Below, one piece after another: positions 16,858-27,492 of a DNA stretch of 64,000 nt. The translations under genes and the position numbers were made by a program. Below the pieces are notes generated by a model, which did no database searches, was not told the origin of the DNA, and worked only from the letters and a program-made list of their open reading frames with translations. Every line of letters starts with the position of its first letter. Position 1 is the stretch's first letter. Location of the stretch: positions 186,001 to 250,000 of the forward strand of contig CANLOY010000005.1 of the NCBI GenBank assembly GCA_947493005.1. Reading direction: 5' to 3'. This DNA is from an uncultured Roseivirga sp. (GTDB lineage: Bacteria; Bacteroidota; Bacteroidia; Cytophagales; Cyclobacteriaceae).

Positions 16858-19800
16858 ATGTCAGAAAATCCTCAAACCAAAGACACTGCTGACGAACTCA
16901 GCCCTCTAACTGCTAACCAGAAAGCCATTTGGCTTGAACAAAAACTATATCCTGATAGCCCTTTGTACAACATTGGTGGATATTCGATAATAGAAGGTGA
17001 AATCAATGAAGAAGCCTTTAAAAATGCTGCTACGATTTTGGTTTGTGAAACCGATGCTCTTCGAATAAGGACAAGAGAAATAGATGGACAGGCTTTTCAG
17101 GAATTTGTTGATGTACCCGGTTATGAGATACCGATCCTTGATTTTTCAGAAGATAAGGATTCTTATCAAGAGGCAATGTCCTGGATGAAGTCGGATTTTG
17201 GTGAGCCAATCAGTCTGAGTCAAAAGGAATTGTTTGTGTTCAGATTAATCAAACTGAATACTCAGCATTATATATGGTATACCAAGTTTCATCACATTAT
17301 CATTGATGGTTTTGGTATCTCTTTATTTGCTAACCGACAGGCAGAAATCTACAATGAAATACTGACAGGAGAAGAGCAACCGACTAAGGGATATTATTCC
17401 TACGAAACCTATGTCGAGTTTGATGCTCAATATCGGAAATCGGCAAGCTTTGATCAAGATATGGCTTATTGGATGGGTAAGTTTGAAACACTTCCAGAGC
17501 CCTTAGTGCCTGATTTGAAAAATGTTTCTATAGAAGGAACTCCACCTAAAGAAACTGTTCGAATAAGCCGAAGCCTTTTTGATAAGCTTGTACTTCTATG
17601 TACCGACCAAAGGGTGTCTGTCTTTCATTATTTTCTGGCAGTTTTATATGTCTATTTCTCTAAGTTCTACCAAAAGAAGGATTGGGTTATTGGTTTGCCA
17701 ATTCTAAACAGGAGTAGCTTTAAACATAAACGAACGATAGGGATGTTCACAGGAAATATTCCACTGAGGCTAGACACACCCGATGACAATACTTTGGTTG
17801 GCTTAATGCGGTTGATAAGGAGCGAATTAAGTGAAAGTTATAGGTACCAAAAGTTCCCATTTGATGAATTAACTAGAGCAATAAACCTTATTGGAAAGGA
17901 CCGTCAACGCTTATTTGATATCTCCTTTTCTTATGAAAAGCATACTTATGCAATGACCTTTGACGGAGCTCCAACAAAGACCATCCCCCTGTCTGGAGGT
18001 ACTGGTTTTGACCCTTTGGCAGTCTTTGTGAGAGAGTTTGAAGACGATGAATGGATTGATATTGACTTCAGTTATAGTCCGGCTTATTTCAAGCAATCAG
18101 AGGTGTCCAGGATGATCTCTCATTTCAAATACCTTGTTGAAAACCTTTCTAAAGACCTTAATCAGGAAATTCAGGATATTTCGATTTTACCTGAAAGGGA
18201 AAAGAAGAACTTGCTTCTGGACTTTAATAAAACAGAGGTTACTTATGGCAAGGACAAAACAATTGTCCAATTGTTCGAAGAACAGGTAATAAAAACTTCT
18301 GATGCTATAGCTGTAGTATTCAAAGAGAGCCAACTAACATATAGTGAGGTTAACGCTAAAGCCAATGCACTAGCACATTTTCTAATAGAAAATGAGTCGA
18401 TTGAAAAAGGAAAGATTGTAGGAGTTTTACAAGAGCGTAGCGAATGGATGCTGGTGAGTATACTCGGTATTTTGAAGGCTGGAGCTGCTTACCTTCCCAT
18501 AGATCCGGATTATCCAGAAGAACGTGTACGCTATGTTATTGAAGATAGTGGAACTTCGATAGTATTGTCGGAAGAAAAATTTACCTACCACAAAGAGCAG
18601 GATAGTAAGGTTTCGATAATTGATGTCAGAACAGTATCTCATGCTAATACTGACAATCCTGTTTTGTCAGCAGACCCTGATGATCTGGCTTATGTAATCT
18701 ATACCTCAGGGTCTACCGGTAAGCCGAAAGGCGTGATGGTAGAACACGGTAATGTAGTCAATTTCTTTGCTGGAATTGACAATAAAATCCCAGTTAGTAA
18801 CAGCCAGAATACTCTATTGGCAGTCACGACTATATCGTTTGATATATCCGTTTTGGAGTTGTTGTGGACACTTACCAGTGGTTTTAAAGTGGTCATTAAA
18901 CCTTCCCAAAACCAAAATTCTTCAAGAGACACTAAAGCCCTATCTACCAGGAAAGTGGATTTTAGTCTATTCTATTTTGCTAGTGAAGTAGATGTTGAGA
19001 ATAAGTACAGATTGCTTTTAGAAGGAGCCAGGTTTGCTGATGAGAATGGTTTTTCAGCGGTTTGGACCCCAGAGAGGCACTTCCATGAGTTTGGTGGAAT
19101 CTATCCTAACCCTTCTGTCACCGGAGCAGCAATAGCCACAATAACTGAAAATATTCAGATTAGATCGGGTAGTTGTGTCCTACCAATACATAACCCGATC
19201 AGAGTGGTAGAAGAATGGTCAGTAGTTGACAACCTTTCTGACGGCAGAGTGGGTATGTCCTTTGCCTCAGGCTGGGTACAAAACGACTTTCTGGCATTTT
19301 CTCCCAATGGTTTCGATGTTAGAAAGCAAACCATGCAGGATGGTATAGAAACTGTAAAAAAACTTTGGGCCGGTGAATCAATACAATTAGAGAATCCAAA
19401 TGGGCCTGATGCAAAGGTGAAGATTTATCCCCAGCCGATTCAACCTGAACTTCCTATATGGGTTACTGCTGCGGGAAGCCCTGAAACTTTCAGGATGGCT
19501 GGGGACTCTGGTGCTTATTTGCTTACTCATTTATTAGGGCAGACTATTGAAGAGCTTGGTGAAAAGATTGCGATTTATCGAGCTGCTAGAAAAGAGGCGG
19601 GATATATAGGTGAAGGGCATGTAACCTTAATGATTCACACGTTTGTTGACGAAGATATTGAACGAGTAAGGGAAGAAGTCAGAGCACCATTTCGGAATTA
19701 TATAAAAAGCTCTACCGGTTTAATGCGAATGGTTGCAAAATCTATGGGGCAAGACCCCGATACGCTGAAAGGTGAAAATCTTGAGGCACTATTGGACCAT

Positions 19801-22800
19801 GCTTACAACAGATACTTTGATACGGCAGCCTTATTTGGAACTCCCGATTCTTGTTTGGAAATGGTTAATAAACTTAGCCTGATAGGAGTTAACGAGCTTG
19901 GGTGTCTTATTGATTTTGGCATTGACGCAAACTCTACTCTTGAAGGGCTAAGACACTTGAATGCTCTTAAGAACAACTATCATCACCAGATAACAGAACC
20001 TAAAGAAGAGTTCACAGCAACTGATTTAATTAAGCAGCATGAAGTAAGTCATCTGCAATGTACCCCATCAACACTTAAGATGCTCCTGATGGAATCAGGT
20101 GCAGAGGCGAAAATGGGTTCTTTGTCATGCTTGATGGTTGGTGGAGAACCTCTGCCAAAATACCTGACAGATTCAGTACATGAACGGCTTGATGTGAAGC
20201 TGTTTAACATGTATGGTCCGACCGAAACAACCATCTGGTCGAGTATTAGTGAAGTACTTCCTGATCAGGGTATAAACATTGGTAAACCAATAGCTAATAC
20301 CAGCATATACTTACTTGATGAGAGTTTAATGCCAGTTCCGGTTGGAGCTATAGGCAATATTTATATAGGGGGAGATGGTGTAACAAGAGGTTACATAAAT
20401 CAACCAGAGTTAACCGCTGATAGGTTTGTTTCTAACCCATTCAGTAAGAAAGGGAAGATTTACAAAACAGGAGATAAAGGCAGGTGGCTGGAGGATGGAA
20501 ATATAGAATTTCTGGGACGTGATGATGAGCAAGTGAAGGTACGCGGTTATCGTATCGAGACTGGTGAAATTGAATATCGTCTAAACAATCATCCAGATGT
20601 AGATGAAGCAGCTGTTACAATTGCTAAAAATGAGGAACAAGGAGACACAGAACTAGTAGCTTGCATTGTATGTCGAGGAGGTAATCCAGACCTGGTGTCA
20701 TTGACCGATTTCCTTCAACAAGGTTTGCCGGCCTATATGGTACCAAGTAGGTTTATGGTGCTTGAAGAACTGCCGCTAACTCCCAATGGTAAAGTAGATA
20801 AGCGTGGTATGCTGGGGCAAGCAGGTTTACAACTAAGTTCGGAGGCTACTTACATTGATCCACGTACAGAGACGGAAGAGCAACTGGCGCAAATCTGGAA
20901 AGATCTGCTTAATACTGACAGAGTTGGTGCTAAAGATCATTTCTTTAGAATGGGAGGGCATAGTCTTACTGCTATGCGAATGGTCTCTCGAATCCAACAC
21001 GATTTGGGTTTTGAAGTAGCTCTAAGAGATATATTTGAGTACCCAACACTCGAAGCACTTGCAGCCCAGTTGGCTAACAAAGCCTTTGCTGGTTATGAGT
21101 TCCTTGAACCACTTCCAAATCAGGATTTTTACCCGGTATCTCATGCTCAACGCAGGCTTTGGGTTTTAGATAAGCTGGATGAAGAACATATTGCCTATAA
21201 CATGCCAGCAGCCTTTTCTATGAAAGGGTCATTAGATATTCCTTCACTCCACAAGGCCATTATAGCAGTTGTTCACCGCCATGAGTCATTGAGAACTTCG
21301 TTTAGAACAGAAAACGAAACCCCTGTACAAGTAATTCATTCGGAGATAGATTTCAAGTTAATAGTTCATGATTTAAGCAAAGAGACTAACCGATCGGATC
21401 AGGCAAATAAGATCATTACGGAAGATGCAATTGCTGCATTTGATCTCAGCAAACCAGAACTCCTTAGGCTTCAGGTGATAAAGTTAGAGGAGACTGATTT
21501 TATTTTGGTGTTTAACATGCATCACATCATTTCAGATGGATGGTCTACCAACATCCTGATTGAAGAACTGATGCACTTTTATCATGACTTTCTGAATGGC
21601 AAAGAACCAGATCTTAAGGCATTAGATATTCATTATAAAGAGTATTGTAACTGGGAAAATAAGTTGCTGCAAAGTGATATTGGTCATGAGCTAAAAAAGT
21701 ATTGGACAGATACTCTTTCTGGTGAACTACCCATACTTAAACTTCCCGGTGATCGCCCAAGACCAAGGGTAAAGACTCACAAAGGAGGAAGAATATCGCA
21801 CCAACTTGATATTGAGCTAGTCAATCAACTTAAGCAGTTATCGCTCAATCATGAGTCTAGTTTATACATGACATTAATTGCTGTATTGAATGTTTTACTT
21901 CACCGATATAGTGGTCAGAATGATATTATAATAGGCACATCAACAGCTGGACGCCAACACCCTGAGTTTGAAAAACTGATGGGATTTTGTGTAAATACTT
22001 TGCCAATTCGTAACAAGGTTGATCAGAAATCCGGTTTCGACAGCCTATTGTCCAAAGTAAAGAAAAGTGTAACGGGAGCTTTTCAGCATCAACTTTACCC
22101 TTTTGATTCTCTGGTAGACGATTTAGATACTGAACGAGATATGAGTCGTCATGCCATCTTCGATGTGATTGCAATTGTTAACAATCATGAGCAAACACAA
22201 CTTGATTTAGATGAAATAGAGATTACACCTATCCATAACCCAAACCCGGTAAGCAAATTTGATTTAGGATTCTATTTCGATGAAAACAGTGAAGGCCTGA
22301 ATATTTCTGTTGTATACAATGCGCACCTTTTTGATTATGAGAGAATTGCTCGAATGCTTTCTCATTTTGAACAGCTTTGTACAAGTGCAGTGCTTTCTCC
22401 TTCTGCCTTAGTGGAAGACCTTGATATGCTTCCGAAAGAAGAAAAAGGTCTTCTGGATTCATTTAGTGATGATGTTGACTCGGCTTTCTCAAATATTAAT
22501 TGCGATGTAATAGAGCTGTTTGAGAAGCAAGTAGCCGCCTCACCAAATGCCATTGCAATAAGATGCCATGGCTATGAAATGACTTATGAGGAGTTGAATC
22601 AAAACGCAAACCGACTTGCCAATGGACTCCTTGCTTTGGATAACATAAATACTAATTCAGTAGTTGGCCTTTTAGTTGAGCGCAACGAGTTAATGGTGGT
22701 AGGAATGATAGGTATTCTTAAGGCCAGGTGTATATATCTGCCGCTTGTATCCAGTTTGCCAAAATCACGAATAAACAATATCCTCAATGATGCTAATTGT

Positions 22801-25800
22801 GAGTTGATTCTTTCAAGTGAAAATTTGCTGTCAACTATTGAAGGACTAGAGGTTAAAAGCAAGGATATAGCTAAGGTTCAGAGTAATGAACCAACCAATC
22901 CAGGTATTTCAATACCACAATCTGATATGGCATATATTGTTTTTACCTCTGGCTCCACCGGAACCCCCAAAGGAATAAAGGGTACATATTCCGGGTTGGG
23001 TAATTACATATCATTCTTACATGATAAAGTGAGCTTGAATGAGAGTGATCATGTGCTTCAATTAGCCTCACTGAATTTTGATGCCTCTTTTCGCGATATA
23101 ATGGCCCCACTTACTGCAGGAGCGAGTATTTCGATATTAAATGATCAGGACCCGGAAAAAATGGTTGGGTTAATACTGAACAGTCAAGTAACATGCTTGC
23201 TTAGCATAGTACCATCTGTGTTTAATGTACTATTGAAAGAATGGGAAGAACAGGGAGAAACAGATCACCTGTTAAGGTTGGTAATTCTGAGTGGAGAAAG
23301 GCTATCCCAAAAACTAAGTGCAAAAGCCAGAGAACTTCTGGGTAGTGAAGTTAGGTTATTCAATTTTTACGGTCCGAGTGAATGTACAATGACTACTACG
23401 TTTTTCGAACTGCCGGATACCTTAAATGATCTTGATGAAATTCCTGTAGGGAGACCTATTCCTAACACAGAAGTTATAATTCTTAATGGTAATGAGAGAG
23501 TCCCTGTTGGCGTACCTGGTCAGATCTGTATAGGTGGAGTTGGACTTACACATGGCTACCTGGGAGATAAAACATTAACAGAGTCTGCTTTTATTGAGCA
23601 CCCTTTTAGAAGCGGCCAAAAAACCTATAAAACAGGTGATTTGGGGTATTGGTTACTCGATGGAAATATTGCCCTGATGGGTAGAATAGATGACCAACTA
23701 AAAATCAGAGGTGTTCGCATAGAGCCAGGAGAAATTGAACAGCATCTACTCAGCTTTAGCGGAGTTTCAAACGCTTTAGTATTGGCTATTGACAATAGCA
23801 AAGGTGACAAAGAGCTTATTGCTTTTATTCTCTCAAGAGTTCGATTTGATGTAAAGGAGATGAGGTCTCATTTACAAAAGCAATTACCAGAATACATGGT
23901 TCCGGGACGTTTGATCAGAGTTGAAGAATTTCCATTGACGCCTAATGGGAAGGTAGACAGACAAGAACTGGAAGAATTAAGTAAGCATGAACTAAGCAAT
24001 GAAGATAGTAATGAAGCCCCAAGAAATGAGCTGGAAAGGGCTTTGCAAAAGATATGGATCGATATCCTCGGTTATTCTGAAATAAGTATTCACGATAACT
24101 TCTTTGCTAGTGGAGGACATAGTCTTTCCGCCATCAAAATGGCCGCTCGAATACATAAAGTAATGGGGGTAGAGGTTTCTTTAAAAGAGATTTTCGGGTG
24201 TCCTACTATTGCAGAACTGTGTGCCACATTTGTTGACAAGACTCAAACGGATTTTGTTAAGATAAAGAGGGTTGAGAAAGCCGAACATTATGCGCTTTCC
24301 CATGCACAGTATAGGCTATGGGTTTTAAGCCAGTTTGCGGAGTCAAGTAGTGCCTACAATATTGTCAAAGCACTTAAGGTAAGTGGAGGGCTAGACATTG
24401 AGATATTGGATAGAGCACTCTTGACTCTTGTAATGCGGCATGAAACGCTTCGTACACGGTTTGTAACAATTGAAGGAGAGCCAGTACAGGTTGTAGAAGA
24501 TCAGATAGAAACTAGCATTGAACTTCAAGACCTGAGCTTGCAAAAGGACCAAAAGCAAAGTATTGCCGATATCATCAGGCAAGAAGAATTAACACCCTTT
24601 GACCTTGATACTGCCCCACTTTTAAGGCTTCGGCTATTACAACTTGATGCAGGAGAATATGTATTGATTCTTAACATGCATCATATCATTTCAGACGGGT
24701 GGTCAATGACTATCTTGGCACGCGAGCTCATGACTCTTTACCATGACTTCTATGATGAGCAAACTCCTGTCTTATCAGAGTTATCGATACAGTATAAAGA
24801 CTATTGCGTTTGGCAAAATGAATTGCTTGCAGGAGCAAAAGCTAAAGGTTTGCGAGAATATTGGTTCAAAAAACTAGCTGGAAAACTCCCTGTGCTTCAG
24901 CTCCCCCTTGATCACCCAAGACCAAAAGTAAAGTCCTACAAAGGGTCAACATTAGCACGGACATTTGAAGTAGAGTTAACCGCTGAGTTTCATGAGTTTG
25001 CTAGGAGGAATGACTGTACGCTTTTCATGGTACTAATGGCAACAGTAAAGGTGTTGCTATATCAATATAGTAAGCAGACAGATATTATAGTCGGTACACC
25101 AGTGGCGGGGCGTAAGCATAACGATTTGGAAGGATTAATTGGAATGTTCGTGAATACCCTTGCCATAAGATCTGATATTGATACAGATGAGTGCTTCGAA
25201 TCATTTCTGGTGCAAGTCAAAAATAATATGACTGAAGCATTTCAACATGAAGAGTACCCGTTTGATTGCCTTATTGACGAGTTACAAGTTACAAGAGATT
25301 TGAGCCGTTATCCTCTTTTTGACATAATGGTTGCTATGAATAACAATGACAATGTTGATTTAAGTAGCGAAACGTTGTCATTTGGAACGGTTCCTGTTTC
25401 AAACAGCACAAGTAAATTTGACCTTGGCTTCTTCTTTACAGAAGTAGATGGAAGTTTAAAGCTCTCTTTAGACTATAGTACTGACTTGTTTGATTCGAGT
25501 AGTATAGAATTTATACTCCAACATTTTGAGCAACTGAGCAATGAAATTCTGAAAAGACCAGAGACAAAAATTGGCAGACTCAACTTGCTGTCTGACACAG
25601 AAGAACAGTTGTTACTCGAAGAATTCAATGATACTAATGTTGATTATCCTGAAGGTCATACACTGATATCGCTTTTTGAAGAGCAAGTACTCCAGACCCC
25701 AGATGCAGTCTCATTGGTTTTTGGAGATGGCCAACTTACTTATGGAGAGCTGAATGCCAGGGTAAATCACCTGGCGAGATATATTCTGGAAACTTTTTCT

Positions 25801-27492
25801 CCTTCAAAAGATAATATTATCCCTGTTGTAGTTGAACGCAATGAGTGGATGCTGATTTCGCTTTTGGGAATTATGAAATGTGGTGCGGCTTACCTTCCAA
25901 TTGATACTGCCTGTCCACCTGAGCGTTTGAAATTTCTAATAGAAGATAGCGGAGCAAAACTCCTGTTGACTGATCAGAAAGTAGGTGAGCTACCACATAG
26001 TATATCTGATTTTGAGGTAGTGTTTATCCCAGAAGTGAGTCATGAGGACTCCTCAAATCCTAAAAGCAATGTTACTCCTGACGAGCTGGCATATGTGATT
26101 TATACTTCCGGTTCTACTGGTAATCCAAAGGGAGTAATGATAGAACATCAATCCATTGTCAACAGGTTGCAATGGATGCAACAGGAGTTTGCTATTGGTG
26201 GAGATGAGGTTTTCCTTCAGAAAACACCATATACTTTTGATGTATCCGTATGGGAATTGTTTTTACCTGTTGTTACCGGAGCAAAGCTCTGCTTATTACC
26301 TCCAGGTGCTGAAAAATCTCCAGATGTAATCTCAAACCATATTGCAGATTATGGGGTGACTAATATTCATTTTGTGCCATCAATGCTTGAGGCTTTTCTA
26401 CACTTCTGCAAAGCCAATGCTGAGAACATCAATCTACAAACACTCAAACGAGTGTTTGCCAGCGGAGAGGCCCTTGCAAAGCATCATGTTTCAGATTTTG
26501 AACTACTGATTAATGAACCATTCAATGTATCACTTATCAATAAGTATGGACCAACGGAAGCGGCAGTAGATGTTTCGTTCTTTGATTGCTCCTTGAGTAA
26601 TAATTACCAGAATGTTCCAATTGGAAAGCCAATTGGGAATGTAAGGCTTCACGTTTTGAATGACACAGATAACCTTCAGGGAATAGGAGTGCCAGGAGAA
26701 CTATGCATCGGTGGAGTTGCACTTGGCAGAGGTTATTTGAATCGTCCAGAACTGACTAAGGAAAAATTCTTCAATCACTCAGTTGAAAACGGGGGGCGCT
26801 TATATAGAACGGGAGATCTTGCCAGATGGCTTCCTGATGGTCAAATAGAATACCTTGGACGTATTGATGATCAAGTTAAGATTAGGGGATATCGTATTGA
26901 ACCAGGTGAAATAGAACATGTACTACTTAAGCATCAGGAAATTGAAGAATGCGTGGTATTACCTGTGCTTGAAAAGAATAAGCAATATGAATTAACGGCC
27001 TTCATTGTCACAAATAATCCTGAGCTACATAGTACTGAGTTAAGAAACTACCTGAATAAACACTTACCAGACTATATGGTACCGGGTAACTATATCTCGA
27101 TTTCATCTGTTCCTGTAACTTCTAATGGAAAGGCAGATAAAAAGACTCTTCTCGAAGAACAAAAACGGGGAGCCTTGCTGGGAAGTGGTGTTGAATATGT
27201 GGCTCCTGTTACAACAACTGAAATTAAGCTAGCTGCAATTTGGAGTGAGCTTTTGAATAGAGATCAGGTTGGTACAAGGGATAACTTTTTCAACCTGGGT
27301 GGACATAGTCTTAAGGCAACACGAATGGTAGCACATATACATCGGGAATTCAACTGTGAGATTTTACTAAGGCAAATTTTTGAATACCCGGAAATGGGGC
27401 AACTGGCTACAGAGATTGACAACACACTCTGGTTACAAGAATCAGAACACAATATTGAAGCAAACAATAACACATACACAACCACACTATGA
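16858..27492 (+). CDS. trimodular NRPS: C-A(monooxygenase insert)-T, C-A-T, C-A-T
   Basis: The ORF of 3555 codons starts at 16825; the ATG at 16858 (MSENPQT) is the likelier start. Residue numbers follow the ORF. Module 1: an EntF-like C domain (HHIIIDGFG near 155), an A domain from about 480 (YTSGSTGKPKGV near 625), interrupted after core A4 (FDISVLELLWTL) by a luciferase-like monooxygenase (about 710-1048), resuming at HLQCTPSTL, then a carrier domain (GGHSL near 1378). Module 2: C (HHIISDGWS near 1565), A from about 1890 (FTSGSTGTPKGI), T (GGHSL near 2432). Module 3: C (near 2620), A (YTSGSTGNPKGV near 3092), T (GGHSL near 3494). Hand-read specificity codes are DILQMGMIWK (Gly-like), DARSISFMTK (unassigned) and DVWHFSKVDK (Ser-like). 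There is no TE; the chain passes to the next protein. The stop overlaps the NRPS2 start as ATGA. Confidence 0.95.
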   Translation: MSENPQTKDTADELSPLTANQKAIWLEQKLYPDSPLYNIGGYSIIEGEINEEAFKNAATILVCETDALRIRTREIDGQAFQEFVDVPGYEIPILDFSEDKDSYQEAMSWMKSDFGEPISLSQKELFVFRLIKLNTQHYIWYTKFHHIIIDGFGISLFANRQAEIYNEILTGEEQPTKGYYSYETYVEFDAQYRKSASFDQDMAYWMGKFETLPEPLVPDLKNVSIEGTPPKETVRISRSLFDKLVLLCTDQRVSVFHYFLAVLYVYFSKFYQKKDWVIGLPILNRSSFKHKRTIGMFTGNIPLRLDTPDDNTLVGLMRLIRSELSESYRYQKFPFDELTRAINLIGKDRQRLFDISFSYEKHTYAMTFDGAPTKTIPLSGGTGFDPLAVFVREFEDDEWIDIDFSYSPAYFKQSEVSRMISHFKYLVENLSKDLNQEIQDISILPEREKKNLLLDFNKTEVTYGKDKTIVQLFEEQVIKTSDAIAVVFKESQLTYSEVNAKANALAHFLIENESIEKGKIVGVLQERSEWMLVSILGILKAGAAYLPIDPDYPEERVRYVIEDSGTSIVLSEEKFTYHKEQDSKVSIIDVRTVSHANTDNPVLSADPDDLAYVIYTSGSTGKPKGVMVEHGNVVNFFAGIDNKIPVSNSQNTLLAVTTISFDISVLELLWTLTSGFKVVIKPSQNQNSSRDTKALSTRKVDFSLFYFASEVDVENKYRLLLEGARFADENGFSAVWTPERHFHEFGGIYPNPSVTGAAIATITENIQIRSGSCVLPIHNPIRVVEEWSVVDNLSDGRVGMSFASGWVQNDFLAFSPNGFDVRKQTMQDGIETVKKLWAGESIQLENPNGPDAKVKIYPQPIQPELPIWVTAAGSPETFRMAGDSGAYLLTHLLGQTIEELGEKIAIYRAARKEAGYIGEGHVTLMIHTFVDEDIERVREEVRAPFRNYIKSSTGLMRMVAKSMGQDPDTLKGENLEALLDHAYNRYFDTAALFGTPDSCLEMVNKLSLIGVNELGCLIDFGIDANSTLEGLRHLNALKNNYHHQITEPKEEFTATDLIKQHEVSHLQCTPSTLKMLLMESGAEAKMGSLSCLMVGGEPLPKYLTDSVHERLDVKLFNMYGPTETTIWSSISEVLPDQGINIGKPIANTSIYLLDESLMPVPVGAIGNIYIGGDGVTRGYINQPELTADRFVSNPFSKKGKIYKTGDKGRWLEDGNIEFLGRDDEQVKVRGYRIETGEIEYRLNNHPDVDEAAVTIAKNEEQGDTELVACIVCRGGNPDLVSLTDFLQQGLPAYMVPSRFMVLEELPLTPNGKVDKRGMLGQAGLQLSSEATYIDPRTETEEQLAQIWKDLLNTDRVGAKDHFFRMGGHSLTAMRMVSRIQHDLGFEVALRDIFEYPTLEALAAQLANKAFAGYEFLEPLPNQDFYPVSHAQRRLWVLDKLDEEHIAYNMPAAFSMKGSLDIPSLHKAIIAVVHRHESLRTSFRTENETPVQVIHSEIDFKLIVHDLSKETNRSDQANKIITEDAIAAFDLSKPELLRLQVIKLEETDFILVFNMHHIISDGWSTNILIEELMHFYHDFLNGKEPDLKALDIHYKEYCNWENKLLQSDIGHELKKYWTDTLSGELPILKLPGDRPRPRVKTHKGGRISHQLDIELVNQLKQLSLNHESSLYMTLIAVLNVLLHRYSGQNDIIIGTSTAGRQHPEFEKLMGFCVNTLPIRNKVDQKSGFDSLLSKVKKSVTGAFQHQLYPFDSLVDDLDTERDMSRHAIFDVIAIVNNHEQTQLDLDEIEITPIHNPNPVSKFDLGFYFDENSEGLNISVVYNAHLFDYERIARMLSHFEQLCTSAVLSPSALVEDLDMLPKEEKGLLDSFSDDVDSAFSNINCDVIELFEKQVAASPNAIAIRCHGYEMTYEELNQNANRLANGLLALDNINTNSVVGLLVERNELMVVGMIGILKARCIYLPLVSSLPKSRINNILNDANCELILSSENLLSTIEGLEVKSKDIAKVQSNEPTNPGISIPQSDMAYIVFTSGSTGTPKGIKGTYSGLGNYISFLHDKVSLNESDHVLQLASLNFDASFRDIMAPLTAGASISILNDQDPEKMVGLILNSQVTCLLSIVPSVFNVLLKEWEEQGETDHLLRLVILSGERLSQKLSAKARELLGSEVRLFNFYGPSECTMTTTFFELPDTLNDLDEIPVGRPIPNTEVIILNGNERVPVGVPGQICIGGVGLTHGYLGDKTLTESAFIEHPFRSGQKTYKTGDLGYWLLDGNIALMGRIDDQLKIRGVRIEPGEIEQHLLSFSGVSNALVLAIDNSKGDKELIAFILSRVRFDVKEMRSHLQKQLPEYMVPGRLIRVEEFPLTPNGKVDRQELEELSKHELSNEDSNEAPRNELERALQKIWIDILGYSEISIHDNFFASGGHSLSAIKMAARIHKVMGVEVSLKEIFGCPTIAELCATFVDKTQTDFVKIKRVEKAEHYALSHAQYRLWVLSQFAESSSAYNIVKALKVSGGLDIEILDRALLTLVMRHETLRTRFVTIEGEPVQVVEDQIETSIELQDLSLQKDQKQSIADIIRQEELTPFDLDTAPLLRLRLLQLDAGEYVLILNMHHIISDGWSMTILARELMTLYHDFYDEQTPVLSELSIQYKDYCVWQNELLAGAKAKGLREYWFKKLAGKLPVLQLPLDHPRPKVKSYKGSTLARTFEVELTAEFHEFARRNDCTLFMVLMATVKVLLYQYSKQTDIIVGTPVAGRKHNDLEGLIGMFVNTLAIRSDIDTDECFESFLVQVKNNMTEAFQHEEYPFDCLIDELQVTRDLSRYPLFDIMVAMNNNDNVDLSSETLSFGTVPVSNSTSKFDLGFFFTEVDGSLKLSLDYSTDLFDSSSIEFILQHFEQLSNEILKRPETKIGRLNLLSDTEEQLLLEEFNDTNVDYPEGHTLISLFEEQVLQTPDAVSLVFGDGQLTYGELNARVNHLARYILETFSPSKDNIIPVVVERNEWMLISLLGIMKCGAAYLPIDTACPPERLKFLIEDSGAKLLLTDQKVGELPHSISDFEVVFIPEVSHEDSSNPKSNVTPDELAYVIYTSGSTGNPKGVMIEHQSIVNRLQWMQQEFAIGGDEVFLQKTPYTFDVSVWELFLPVVTGAKLCLLPPGAEKSPDVISNHIADYGVTNIHFVPSMLEAFLHFCKANAENINLQTLKRVFASGEALAKHHVSDFELLINEPFNVSLINKYGPTEAAVDVSFFDCSLSNNYQNVPIGKPIGNVRLHVLNDTDNLQGIGVPGELCIGGVALGRGYLNRPELTKEKFFNHSVENGGRLYRTGDLARWLPDGQIEYLGRIDDQVKIRGYRIEPGEIEHVLLKHQEIEECVVLPVLEKNKQYELTAFIVTNNPELHSTELRNYLNKHLPDYMVPGNYISISSVPVTSNGKADKKTLLEEQKRGALLGSGVEYVAPVTTTEIKLAAIWSELLNRDQVGTRDNFFNLGGHSLKATRMVAHIHREFNCEILLRQIFEYPEMGQLATEIDNTLWLQESEHNIEANNNTYTTTL
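18950..19985 (+). other. luciferase-like FMN monooxygenase domain embedded in the first A domain
   Basis: About 340 residues from DFSLFYFASEVDVENKYRLL to LEGLRHLNALKN lie between the A4 motif and the QCTPS strand of the adenylation domain. They contain the bacterial-luciferase-family features FADENGFSAVWTPERHFHEF, IRSGSCVLPIHNPIRVVEEW, SDGRVGMSFASGW and LPIWVTAAGSPETF. This is the MupA/Atu3671-type LLM domain known from natural-product assembly lines. Myxothiazol/melithiazol terminal modules (MtaG/MelG) also carry a monooxygenase inside a Gly-type A domain. The reading frame is continuous across both junctions, so it is a genuine insertion and not a gene fusion artefact. Confidence 0.9.
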
